64,000 bases of DNA from Planotetraspora sp. A-T 1434 (GTDB lineage Bacteria; Actinomycetota; Actinomycetes; Streptosporangiales; Streptosporangiaceae). The stretch lies in NCBI RefSeq assembly GCF_025420585.1, contig NZ_JAOEGB010000023.1:81156-145155 (forward strand), given 5' to 3'. The notes beneath the pieces were generated by a model. The model made no database searches. It was not told where the DNA came from and was given only the letters and a program-made list of their open reading frames with translations. The translations under genes and the position numbers were made by a program. Below, one piece after another: positions 54,191 through 62,603 of this stretch. The stretch's first letter is position 1; the number at the start of each line of letters is the position of its first letter.

Positions 54191-55996
54191 GTGTCAGAGA
54201 AGATCGATGTTCACGTTCCGGTCCTGATTGTCGGTGGTGGCGGGGCCGGACTGACCTCGTCGATCCTGCTGTCCAGGCTGGGCGTCCCCTCGTTGCTCGT
54301 CACCCGCTACCCAGGGACGACGAACCTGCCTCGGGGGCACATCCTCAACCAGCACTCCATGGAGATCCTGACCGACATGGGGGTCACCCCCGAGATCAGG
54401 GCCAAGGGGGCGCCGCCGGAGAACATGAGGGGCGTCGCCTGGTATTCGGGGCTCGCGGGTGGCGGCCCGGAGGACGCGCACGGCCGTCTCCTCGGATTCG
54501 TGGAGGCCTGGGGCGGGGGTTACACCGACCCCGACTACATCGCCGCAAGCCCGGAGGCGATCGCCAACCTCTCCCTGCTGCGTACGGAGCCGATGCTCAA
54601 GGCGCACGCGGAGAGCTACGCCGAGGCGACGGTCCGGTTCAACCACGAATTGGTCGGCCTCGAACAGGACGCCGACGGGGTGACCTCGACCATCCTGGAC
54701 CGGGGCACCGGCGAGACCTACACCGTCCGCTCATCTTACCTTCTGGGTGCGGACGCCGGCCGGACGGTGGGCGAGTTGGCCGGCATCAAGGTGACCATGC
54801 ATGAGCGTATCCGTAAGCTGGTCAGTCTTTACCTGTCCATGGATCTGTCGCAGTACCTCCCCGGCGACGACTCGATCCTCACCTGGGTTTTCAACCCCGA
54901 GTACCCGGAGCACCTGGACTTCGGAGCCGTGCTCGTGCCGCAGGGCCCCGAGCGGTGGGACCGCCACTCCGAGGAGTGGCTGCTCGCGGTGTCCCGGCCG
55001 GACCTGGACGCGTCGCAGCCTGAGCTGATGCTGCAATGGGCGAGTGAGGCACTGGGAATCCCGGACCTCGACCCGGAGATCATCTCGGTGAGCGAGTGGC
55101 ACCTGGAGCGGTTCCTGATCGACGACTTCCGCGCCGGCCGCGTGTTCATGGTGGGCGACGCCGCGCACCGTGTTCCCCCGTCGGGTGGCCTCGGCCTCAA
55201 CAGCGCGATCCAGGATGTCTACAACCTCTGCTGGAAGCTCGCCGCGGTGCTGGCCGGGCGCGCCGGAGACGGTCTGCTCGACACGTACACCGTCGAGCGC
55301 CGGCCGGTCAATCTGAACAACATCGAGACCTCGACCAAGAGTGTCGGCGGCCAGATGACCATGGCCTCTTCGCTGGGAGTCTCGCCCAGCAAGAGCGCCG
55401 AGGAGAACTGGGCGGAGCTGCGCAAGTTCTGGGACGACGATGTTCCCGGCGCCGCCGAGCGGCGGCACGAGTTCAACGAGTGGCTCGGTGAGAGCACGCT
55501 CGAATACCACCAGCACAACGTTGACTTCGGCTACACCTACGACTCCGCCGCGGTTGTCGGTGACGGATCCCCGGCCCCGGTTTCCCCGGACGAGATCCGT
55601 CTGTACCAGCCCAGCACCCGGCCGGGTCACCCGCTGCCGCATGCCTGGGTGGAGCGTTCCGGTAAGCGGCTGGCCCTCCGCGAGCTGATCCACGGCGGGC
55701 ACTTCGCCCTCATCGCAGGCGAGAAAGGCCAGGCATGGGTCGAGGCAGCCGAGAAGATCGCGCAGGAACGGGAGATCCCGCTTCGCGCCGCCCGGGTGGG
55801 CCTCGGCAAGAACGTCGATTACATCGACATCCGGTTGGCATGGCAGCGGAACCGCGCGATCTCGCCGGAAGGCGCCATCCTGGTCCGTCCCGACGGATAC
55901 ATCGCCTTCCGCTCGATCGAGGCAGCCGACGACGCGCTGTCCACGCTGACGGCCGTCTTCAACCAGGTCCTCGCCACGCCCGGCCAGGAGGACTGA
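54191..55996 (+). CDS. FAD-dependent aromatic hydroxylase (PheA/TfdB type)
   Basis: 601 aa from GTG 54191. FAD-binding 'HVPVLIVGGGGAGLTSSILL' (GxGxxG), 'TRYPGTTNLPRGHILNQHSM' and second FAD motif 'GRVFMVGDAAHRVPPSGG' followed by 'LGLNSAIQDVYNLCWKLAA'. The C-terminal thioredoxin-like domain ('HFALIAGEKGQAWVEAA', ending 'ILVRPDGYIAFRSI') is typical of phenol/2,4-dichlorophenol monooxygenases. It adds an ortho hydroxyl to a phenolic ring to make the catechol substrate for the dioxygenase. The stop shares one base with the FAH gene. Confidence 0.92.
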   Translation: MSEKIDVHVPVLIVGGGGAGLTSSILLSRLGVPSLLVTRYPGTTNLPRGHILNQHSMEILTDMGVTPEIRAKGAPPENMRGVAWYSGLAGGGPEDAHGRLLGFVEAWGGGYTDPDYIAASPEAIANLSLLRTEPMLKAHAESYAEATVRFNHELVGLEQDADGVTSTILDRGTGETYTVRSSYLLGADAGRTVGELAGIKVTMHERIRKLVSLYLSMDLSQYLPGDDSILTWVFNPEYPEHLDFGAVLVPQGPERWDRHSEEWLLAVSRPDLDASQPELMLQWASEALGIPDLDPEIISVSEWHLERFLIDDFRAGRVFMVGDAAHRVPPSGGLGLNSAIQDVYNLCWKLAAVLAGRAGDGLLDTYTVERRPVNLNNIETSTKSVGGQMTMASSLGVSPSKSAEENWAELRKFWDDDVPGAAERRHEFNEWLGESTLEYHQHNVDFGYTYDSAAVVGDGSPAPVSPDEIRLYQPSTRPGHPLPHAWVERSGKRLALRELIHGGHFALIAGEKGQAWVEAAEKIAQEREIPLRAARVGLGKNVDYIDIRLAWQRNRAISPEGAILVRPDGYIAFRSIEAADDALSTLTAVFNQVLATPGQED

Positions 55997-56838
55997 TGCG
56001 CGTCGGCAACCTGTCCGGCCGGCTCACGGTGTTCACCGACGCGGGAGCCGTCGACGTCGAGAAGGTCAGTGGCGGGCGGTTCAGCGCTGACCCGCGCAGT
56101 GCGTACGAGCAGTGGGACGCGTTCACGGCGTGGGCAGCGGAGGCGGTGAGCGCCGCCGACGCGGTTCCCTACGCGATCGAGGACCTGGGCGCTCCTTCGC
56201 CCCGGCCTGCCCAGGTGTTCGGGATCGGCGTGAACTACCGGGCCCACGCCGCCGAGGCGGACATGTCGACCCCTGAGTTCCCCGTCGTGTTCACCAAGTT
56301 CCCCACGTCGATCACGGGCCCCTTCAGCGAGGTCGTGCTCAGCGGGCCGAGGGTGGACTGGGAGGCCGAGCTCGTCGTCGTGGTCGGCAAGCCGGCCCGC
56401 AACGTCCCGGCCGAGCGGGGCTGGGACTACGTGGCCGGACTGACCGTCGGTCAGGACATCAGCGACCGCACCGAACAGATGAAGAACCAGATGCCGCAGT
56501 GGAGCCTGGGCAAGTCCTTCCCCGGCTACAGCCCCATGGGGCCATGGCTGGTCACCCCCGACGAGTTCGCCGATCCGGACGACCTCGACCTCGGTTGCGC
56601 CCTCAACGGAGTGGAGATGCAGCGGTCGGCTACGTCCGACCTGCTCTTCCCCGTACCGGCCCTGATAGCGGAACTGTCGGCGAAGCTCCCGCTTCTCCCC
56701 GGCGACGTCATATTCACTGGTACTCCGGGCGGGATCGGAGCGACCCGCAAGCCGCCTGTTTTCCTCAAGGAGGGTGACGAGCTCGTCACCACCATCGAGG
56801 GCATCGGCGAGATCAAGCAGCGCTTCCGCTCCGCCTGA
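55996..56838 (+). CDS. Fumarylacetoacetate hydrolase family enzyme
   Basis: 280 aa; ATG 55996 shares its A with the hydroxylase stop. FAH C-terminal fold: 'PAQVFGIGVNYRAHAAEADM', 'FPVVFTKFPTSITGPFSEV', metal-binding 'DWEAELVVVVGKPARNV' (Glu-x-Glu), 'GLTVGQDISDRTEQMK', and 'PGDVIFTGTPGGIGATRKPP'. Such enzymes hydrolyse or decarboxylate 2-oxo acids at the lower end of meta-cleavage pathways. It closes the operon; a 16-bp hairpin follows at 57012. Confidence 0.92.
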   Translation: MRVGNLSGRLTVFTDAGAVDVEKVSGGRFSADPRSAYEQWDAFTAWAAEAVSAADAVPYAIEDLGAPSPRPAQVFGIGVNYRAHAAEADMSTPEFPVVFTKFPTSITGPFSEVVLSGPRVDWEAELVVVVGKPARNVPAERGWDYVAGLTVGQDISDRTEQMKNQMPQWSLGKSFPGYSPMGPWLVTPDEFADPDDLDLGCALNGVEMQRSATSDLLFPVPALIAELSAKLPLLPGDVIFTGTPGGIGATRKPPVFLKEGDELVTTIEGIGEIKQRFRSA

Positions 56839-57011
56839 CGCGTACGCTCGGCCGCGATTCCGACCCGGGAGCCCTGCTGCCCGGTGGTCACCAACCCGCA
56901 GGCCGTCTCGCTGCGCAAGGAGCCGCCGGGCCCGCCTCACGCGGGGGCGGGTGTGAAGCGCGGACCCACGGCCGCGTGCCCGTGATCACGCCACAGCCGT
57001 GCAGTCACAGC

Positions 57012-57058
57012 GGCCGCACCCCTGCCACGGCCTCGCCTTCCATGGCAGGGGTGCGGCC
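57012..57058 (+). terminator. Perfect 16-bp hairpin terminator after the FAH gene
   Basis: The arm at 57012-57027 (GGCCGCACCCCTGCCA) is exactly complementary to 57043-57058, with a 15-base loop. It is 173 bp downstream of the FAH stop and has no T-tract. Being symmetric, it could serve both strands. Confidence 0.75.
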
Positions 57059-57060
57059 CC

Positions 57061-57386
57061 GTTCATCGCGTCGATCCTGACCCCACCGTCGCCATCCACC
57101 CCCAGCTCGTCGTCTCGCTCCCGGAAGGAGAGGCCGCCCTGGCCCGTTATCTCATGCCGCACACGGCGCCGGCCTCCACACCGGACCTGGCCGAATGGCG
57201 CCCCACGCCCCACCCCGTGTGACCCGGAGCTCAGCCGGGCCATGACCGGAAAAGGCGACGAATGGGGAAGAATGAATTACCATATCGGCCCCAAAGGGAT
57301 CTTTACTAAAAGGCGGATGCAAATTAATCTTGCCGCCTGAGTTGTCGCGTTTCGTTCAACCGACCGCGCTGGAGTCCGCTGCTCTC
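57061..57386. other. Intergenic region before the DUF6571-like gene
   Basis: A plus-strand frame at about 57070-57222 reads 'VVSLPEGEAALARYLMPHTA' and ends TGA, without a start or ribosome site; it may be the relic of a gene. From 57240 to 57340 the DNA is noticeably AT-rich and probably holds the promoter of the following gene. Nothing else is supported. Confidence 0.35.
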
Positions 57387-59480
57387 ATGACTCATCCCTT
57401 ACCCGGGCCCTCCCCGAGCCCTCAGCCGTCCCCGAGCCCTCCGCCGGCTCCTGCTCCGCGAACCGGTGGCCCCCAGCCGTCGCCTTCTGCCGTACCGCCT
57501 TCGGGCCCGCAGCCGTCTCCCGCGCCGTCGCAGGGTGTAGACGGGGGGTATTCGGGGATCAACCCCGTCTTGATGGACGACTTCGAGAGAGGGCTCGGCA
57601 GGGCGGAGGAAACGCTGGGCCGCAACGAGCCGCAGATTCGCCGTGTGCTTCAGCGGCTCAATCTGGACACCTCGGGGCTGGGTGTGCTGCGTGAGGCGCA
57701 GGGCTGGATGGGAACCAGCCGTCCCGATCTGCGACGCCGTAGTGAGACGATCCGCAGGCAGACCACAGGGTGGAGCGGTTCCTCCGGCGTGCCCGGCGGG
57801 TTGTCGTCGTTCGATGAGGCGTTGTACGGCAAGGCCGCCCATGATCCCGACCTTTACGCCGCCGTGGTCGCGGTGAGCGAGGCCGCCGAGAAGGGCGAGG
57901 TCGACGAGCACACTCTGGCGGAGCTGGAGAAGCGGACGGGAGACGCGACGTTCGCCACCGCGTTGATGAACGCGTTGGGGGCTGCGGAGTTCCGCCGGCT
58001 GATGGCGAAGACCGTGGAGCACCAGGACGGCAAGGGTGTGACGCGGCTGCAGGTCGCCCTCGGCAAGACGCTGGGAACGGCCAGCTCGCACCTGAGCGGC
58101 ACCTGGCGCGACGAGCTCACCTCCGGCCTCGCCGTCGGATGGAACGAGGCATACGGGATTTCGCTGGCGCTGAAGCACGGCACGTTCGCCACCGCAGTCC
58201 TGCTGGATGTGGTCAGGAAGATCGACGCTTGGGTGCGCGAAGCCTCCAAGACGGCCGTTGACAGGGATCCGGGCGTCATGGTGTCCGTCATGGAGGCGCT
58301 GAGCCGCGATCCCGCAGCGGCTCAGGACTTCTTCATCGGTGATCCCACCGCGTTGAAGCACTTCCTGACCGAGCGGGACATGGCCGACGGCGGTGTGGCG
58401 CTGGGCAAGGCGCTGGAGGCCGCGACGCTCACCTTCCGCGATCACGACGGCTCGCCGCAAAATCCGTCGCGCGGCTACCTGTCGGCCAAGCTGGTCTCCG
58501 AGTTCGTGCACCTGGAGGCCGAGCGGATTGAGAAGGGTTATCCCCCCACATCGTTCGTATGGCCTGTGGCCACCGGTCATATTCTCGCCGGCTACATCAG
58601 CGACATCGACCGTGCTGCTCAGGAGAGCGACGATACCAACGCAGGTGGAGTCCGGGGTGAGGACAACCCGAGTGCCCCAGGCCTGGACGTGTGGGGCCCA
58701 CGATTCGCAAAAGAGGAGCTGCGCCGGGTGATGCAGGAGGCGTTCGCGGACGCCGGGGCGTTCGCTCCTGTTCTGGCCGCTCAGACGGCTTTCAGTGGAT
58801 GGCTACTTGACCATGGCGCCGCCGAGATGGCCGCCGGGCGAGGTGACGGCATGCTGATGACCAACGCGAAAGGGTCCGGAGCAGGTTTCGGATTGATCAC
58901 CGATGCGGCGGGGCTGGCCAAGATCGAAGAAGGGAAGACGCTGGACGAGGCGCAGCAGCGGAACGTGAAGGTGCTGACGGCGGTGCTCAACACCGGACTC
59001 GCTTTTCCGCAGATGGCGGCCGGGGCGATCACCGCCGGTGTCGTCGGGGCGTGGACCGGCTTGGTCGAGGACAGCGTCAAGGGCAACGCGGAGACCAACG
59101 CCCGCAGCGAGGCGAACGCCGCCGTGGACAAGACGCGGACCCTCGTACACGATCTCACCGTCCAGGCGATGCTCAGGCACGGGCTGTTCGGGTCGGCCGA
59201 GCCCGCAGCCCCGACCCATCCCTGGGCCTCGCTGGAAGACCTGCGCAAGGGAGACGATCCCCGAGACAATCCCAACAACTTCCTCAAGGACGACGGCCGG
59301 ACGCTCATGACCAGGGAAGAGATGATCGATAAGACGGCGACCAACAGCACAGACGAATACCGGAGGGTGGATGCCTACAAGCGGTGGCTCGACCTGGGGC
59401 CGTCGGGCAAGCCGTGGCGGGATGTGGAGGGCCCGCTGGACCAGGGCTACATGAAAGGCTTCGGGCAGTACGGATCATGA
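57387..59480 (+). CDS. Large DUF6571-like protein, probable type VII-associated
   Basis: 697 aa from ATG 57387. Residues 1-50 are a Pro/Ser-rich tract ('PSPSPQPSPSPPPAPAPRT'). The remainder is mainly helical: 'DDFERGLGRAEETLGRNEPQ', 'ATALMNALGAAEFRRLMAK', 'LGTASSHLSGTWRDEL', 'MEALSRDPAAAQDFFIGDPT' and a C-terminal 'LKDDGRTLMTREEMIDKTAT'. These features fit the large actinobacterial DUF6571-type proteins found beside WXG100-like genes. A hydrophobic patch ('LAFPQMAAGAITAGVVGAW') near residue 545 could be a membrane-inserting element. It overlaps the next lipoprotein gene (ATGA). Confidence 0.65.
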   Translation: MTHPLPGPSPSPQPSPSPPPAPAPRTGGPQPSPSAVPPSGPQPSPAPSQGVDGGYSGINPVLMDDFERGLGRAEETLGRNEPQIRRVLQRLNLDTSGLGVLREAQGWMGTSRPDLRRRSETIRRQTTGWSGSSGVPGGLSSFDEALYGKAAHDPDLYAAVVAVSEAAEKGEVDEHTLAELEKRTGDATFATALMNALGAAEFRRLMAKTVEHQDGKGVTRLQVALGKTLGTASSHLSGTWRDELTSGLAVGWNEAYGISLALKHGTFATAVLLDVVRKIDAWVREASKTAVDRDPGVMVSVMEALSRDPAAAQDFFIGDPTALKHFLTERDMADGGVALGKALEAATLTFRDHDGSPQNPSRGYLSAKLVSEFVHLEAERIEKGYPPTSFVWPVATGHILAGYISDIDRAAQESDDTNAGGVRGEDNPSAPGLDVWGPRFAKEELRRVMQEAFADAGAFAPVLAAQTAFSGWLLDHGAAEMAAGRGDGMLMTNAKGSGAGFGLITDAAGLAKIEEGKTLDEAQQRNVKVLTAVLNTGLAFPQMAAGAITAGVVGAWTGLVEDSVKGNAETNARSEANAAVDKTRTLVHDLTVQAMLRHGLFGSAEPAAPTHPWASLEDLRKGDDPRDNPNNFLKDDGRTLMTREEMIDKTATNSTDEYRRVDAYKRWLDLGPSGKPWRDVEGPLDQGYMKGFGQYGS

Positions 59481-60073
59481 GAAGAACCCGGCTCGCCATC
59501 GTGACGACGCTGATTTGTGGAGCAGGCATGTTGACCGGCTGCCAGGGCGAACACAGGCCGGTCGACCGTACGCCCCTGCCGACCGTGGCGGCCCCGCCGT
59601 ACATCTGTGAATACGTCCCGCTGCGCGCCGTGGAGTTGATGACCGGGGTGCGGGATCCGCTCGTGCGCGGCTACTTCGACCTCACCAGTGCCGGAGGCCT
59701 GGGCGACGGAGTCTGTGCGGTGTATCAGCGGGGCGGTGACCGGCTGAAGGTGCTGCTGGTCGACCTCACGCCGGGAGGCTATCCCGGGCAGATCAAGGAG
59801 GACCTTGACGGCGGTGCCTCGCCGTTGCCGGAGATCGTGCCCGGTTCCATCGGCTCCTACTTCAGGCGTGCCAGCGGTGAGAACAACGCCGCATTCGCCC
59901 GGCTTGTGCGGGGCAAGGCGGAGCTCAGCGTCCAACTGGAGATTGGTGTCGAGGGGCGGAACAACGCGGCGGACGTGGCGGCGTTGATGAAGCTGATCGC
60001 GCCGAAGCTGATCACGCCGGCCAGCGCCCCTTCGGCAAGCCCATCCACGTCCCCCTCACCCAAGAAGGGTTGA
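59477..60073 (+). CDS. Lipoprotein (DUF3558-like)
   Basis: 198 aa; ATG overlaps the previous stop. The signal peptide ends in lipobox 'LTGC'. A 'CEYVPLRAVELMTGV' segment followed by a second Cys in 'GDGVCAVYQRGG' resembles DUF3558-type lipoproteins with a disulfide. The C-terminus is Ser/Pro-rich ('SAPSASPSTSPSPKKG'). It is co-translated with the DUF6571-like protein and followed by a WXG100-like gene. Confidence 0.65.
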   Translation: MRRTRLAIVTTLICGAGMLTGCQGEHRPVDRTPLPTVAAPPYICEYVPLRAVELMTGVRDPLVRGYFDLTSAGGLGDGVCAVYQRGGDRLKVLLVDLTPGGYPGQIKEDLDGGASPLPEIVPGSIGSYFRRASGENNAAFARLVRGKAELSVQLEIGVEGRNNAADVAALMKLIAPKLITPASAPSASPSTSPSPKKG

Positions 60074-60080
60074 TCAGGTC

Positions 60081-60383
60081 ATGGCCGAGCTGGTGCCCAA
60101 TCCGCTCTACGAGGCGTTGGAGGATGCCTTGCGCGTAGTGGAGCCGCTGGTCCATGAGATCGAGGCGGGCGTCGAGGCGCCCTACCAGGCATTCCACTCC
60201 GGCCACGTGTGGACGGGGCCGACCGCCAAGGCCTTCGACGCACAACTCGCCCACTACCGCACATATGTCCGCAGCTCGGGAGACAAGATTCTCTCGGACC
60301 TGCACGAGGCACTGGCCCGCACACCACATGAGGTTACCGCCGAAGAAGCCAAGACCATCATGAGCAGGTACGGCTTGCCGTAA
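60081..60383 (+). CDS. WXG100-like small protein
   Basis: 100 aa; follows the lipoprotein by 7 bp. Two helices are joined by a turn with 'VWTGPTAKAFDAQL', the W-x-G signature in the form WTG, and a C-terminal helix 'YRTYVRSSGDKILSDLHEAL'. Size and layout match ESAT-6/WXG100 proteins that dimerise and leave through type VII secretion. No ESX secretion ATPase is in the window. The three-gene cassette may be a toxin-type or surface export module. Confidence 0.75.
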   Translation: MAELVPNPLYEALEDALRVVEPLVHEIEAGVEAPYQAFHSGHVWTGPTAKAFDAQLAHYRTYVRSSGDKILSDLHEALARTPHEVTAEEAKTIMSRYGLP

Positions 60384-60441
60384 GGCAGGCAGACGCAGGG
60401 CCAGAACCTCGTCCAGCATCCGCTATTCCGGCTCGGCCGCG

Positions 60442-61218
60442 TTACGGCTTCCGCGCCACCGCGCCGTACGCGTCGATCGGCTTGGCGTCGCCGACCTCGG
60501 CCGGGTCGGCCCGCCAGAGGGTGATGGACGCGAGTCCGGGATCCACGAACTCCAGCCCCTCGAAGTACCGGCCAAGTTCCTGCAGGCTGCGCAAGTTGTA
60601 GGGGATGGCTCCGGTTTCCGCGAGTTTCTCGCCACCCTCATTGATGGCCTCGCCGGTGTTCGAGCCGTCCCACGCCACCAGGTAACTACCGGAGGGGACC
60701 GCGGCCATCACCCGGGCGATGATGGAGCGCAGTTCGTCGAAGTCGGCGACGTAGCCGAGCACGCCCATGAACATGACGACGATCGGCTTCGTGAAGTCCA
60801 GGACGTTGCGGGCATCGGCGATGATGAGGTCCGGGTCGTGCAGGTCGGCGTCCACGTACGTGGTCACTCCCTCGGGAGTGGTGTTTACCAGCAGCGCACG
60901 GGCATGCGCCAGCACCAGCGGATCGTTGTCGACATACACGATGCGAGACTCGGGCACTATCCGCTGAGCGATCTCATGGGTGTTCTGCATCGTCGGCAGC
61001 CCCGTGCCGATGTCGAGGAACTGATGCATCCCGAGCTCGCCGGCCAGGAAACTGACCGCACGGATGAGGAACTGCCGCGACTGCTTGGCCATCGTGACGA
61101 TATCCGGATACACCTCGGCGACGGCATCCCCGGCCACACGGTCCACCTCGTAGTTGTCCTTGCCGCCCATCCAGTAATTCCAGATGCGCGCCGCGTGCGG
61201 CACATCAGACCGAATCAT
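60442..61218 (-). CDS. DUF574 SAM-dependent methyltransferase
   Basis: 258 aa from ATG 61218. 'ARIWNYWMGGKDNYEVDR' is the signature of DUF574 (SCO-type) methyltransferases; 'FLDIGTGLPTMQNTHEIAQR' is the SAM motif I and 'IVYVDNDPLVLAHARALL' motif II. The family is very abundant in actinomycetes, and its substrates are mostly unknown. Single gene by spacing. Confidence 0.93.
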   Translation of the reverse strand: MIRSDVPHAARIWNYWMGGKDNYEVDRVAGDAVAEVYPDIVTMAKQSRQFLIRAVSFLAGELGMHQFLDIGTGLPTMQNTHEIAQRIVPESRIVYVDNDPLVLAHARALLVNTTPEGVTTYVDADLHDPDLIIADARNVLDFTKPIVVMFMGVLGYVADFDELRSIIARVMAAVPSGSYLVAWDGSNTGEAINEGGEKLAETGAIPYNLRSLQELGRYFEGLEFVDPGLASITLWRADPAEVGDAKPIDAYGAVARKP

Positions 61219-61344
61219 CAAGCGCCACCGTCATCAGGGCGATCCTGGGCCGGCCTTCATGCGCCTCACCAGCCGGGCCAAGTGGTGGGCGCCGGGACCG
61301 CTCCGCCGGCTCCGCGCTCGCATCGGCCTGTCGGACTGATCACA

Positions 61345-62061
61345 TCAATCACTGCTTTCGCGTCGGCTCCAGACGCGGTGGACTTCCCGTGCGTCTGAGA
61401 CTTCCTGAGCCACTTCGGGGGAGCCGGCGGAGAAGAACCCGGTCTCCAGGATCGCCGCTGGAGCCGGCCCGGTGATCCAGTTCTCCAGGAGCGCGTACCA
61501 CTCGGCGTCGTGGGCGACAGCGGTGGTGAAGTCCTGCATGAGCCAGGCCATGTGGCGGGCCGCCGCCTCGGTGGTGTTCGACTCCCACTCGGCCAAGTGG
61601 GGAGCCAGATCAAGCTCAAGACCGTCCGCGATGATCTCGATCAGCGTCATGACGTCGACGTCGCGTGGATAGTGGTTCAAGGTGTGCCGCCACCACGCGC
61701 CGACGATGGCGACGATGGCGTCCTGTTCCGTCTGTCTCCAGCTTCGCCAGCTGACGGTGACCCACCTCATGAGCGAGTCGGCGAGCAGGGTGCCGTCGAG
61801 CTCTTCGAGGATGAGCAGTTCAAGTAACCGTGGCAGGTAGTGCTTGAACTCTTCCATATCTCCCCAGGTGGACACGGCGTTCCAGGCGTACGCGTCCAAG
61901 GCTGATGCGGTGAGCATGTGGAGGGGAGCGGAGCGCGCGGACTGAACGTCCTCCGGTGATACGCAGTGATCGCACACCTGCGTCTTGGTCGGAAGCGGAT
62001 ATCGGGAGAAGGCCACGTAGAGACCATCCAGCGCGCGGCCGAGATCCGAAGACGTGTCCAC
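61345..62061 (-). CDS. Hypothetical protein
   Basis: 238 aa. Helical and acidic, with a 'QVCDHCVSPEDVQSAR' Cys-x-x-Cys near the N-terminus that could bind zinc. 'MLTASALDAYAWNAVSTWGD' and 'YLPRLLELLILEELDGTLL' form helical pairs. I do not recognise the family. It is divergent from the Bell-like/NLR pair (starts 153 bp apart). Confidence 0.65.
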   Translation of the reverse strand: MDTSSDLGRALDGLYVAFSRYPLPTKTQVCDHCVSPEDVQSARSAPLHMLTASALDAYAWNAVSTWGDMEEFKHYLPRLLELLILEELDGTLLADSLMRWVTVSWRSWRQTEQDAIVAIVGAWWRHTLNHYPRDVDVMTLIEIIADGLELDLAPHLAEWESNTTEAAARHMAWLMQDFTTAVAHDAEWYALLENWITGPAPAAILETGFFSAGSPEVAQEVSDAREVHRVWSRRESSD

Positions 62062-62213
62062 GCGTGGATGCTAGTGCCTCCGCCTGTGGGTCGGCGTGAG
62101 CGGAGTCCTCATGAGCTCGTCCAGAGGACCGGCGGCGTTCCCCATCCGTCGTCCGCGCATGGCTCGCCGCGCCGAATCGTGGTACCGATAGGGGGACCGT
62201 GAAGGGGGAGTCT

Positions 62214-62603
62214 GTGGAACCGCTTTCTTTGGTGCTGGCGGCTCTCGCGGCGGGGGCGACGGCCGGTCTCTCGGACACCGCGAGCGCGGCCGTCAAGGAC
62301 GCCTACGAGGGGCTGCGGGGACTCATCGCACGCAAGCTGGGCGACGGCGACGACGCCGAGCTGGTCGAGTACGAGGCGGATCCCAGCGAGGAGAACGCCG
62401 CCGTCCTTCGCGCCAGGATCGCCGAAATCAAAGCGCACCACGACGAGCCGATCGTCGAGGCCGCCAGGTCCGTGCTCGTCCTAGCCAGGGCGGATCAGAC
62501 CGGCTCCGGCAAGTTCGTGAACAACATCGAGGGCGGCGTGCGCGGCTTCGTCCAGGGAGACCATGCCAACGTACGCATGACCTTCGGCGATGACGACGCC
62601 TGA
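62214..62603 (+). CDS. Bell-like small effector with C-terminal amyloid-type motif
   Basis: 129 aa from GTG 62214 with GGGGGAG five bases before; an upstream GTG at 62199 has no better site. Residues 1-~90 are helical: 'EPLSLVLAALAAGATAGLSD', then 'TASAAVKDAYEGLRGLIARK', which resembles bacterial Bell domains, proposed pore-forming effectors of NLR-like systems. Residues 107-124 (GGVRGFVQGDHANVRMTF) match the N-terminal motif of the overlapping NLR gene. The shared motif is what is expected if the ATPase templates amyloid assembly of this effector. The Bell identification is by pattern, not by search. Confidence 0.7.
   Translation: MEPLSLVLAALAAGATAGLSDTASAAVKDAYEGLRGLIARKLGDGDDAELVEYEADPSEENAAVLRARIAEIKAHHDEPIVEAARSVLVLARADQTGSGKFVNNIEGGVRGFVQGDHANVRMTFGDDDA

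Noticed and set aside
57012..57058. Perfect inverted repeat considered as an IS terminal repeat
   Set aside because: Only a 15-base loop between the arms, positioned after an operon end; a terminator is the simpler reading.
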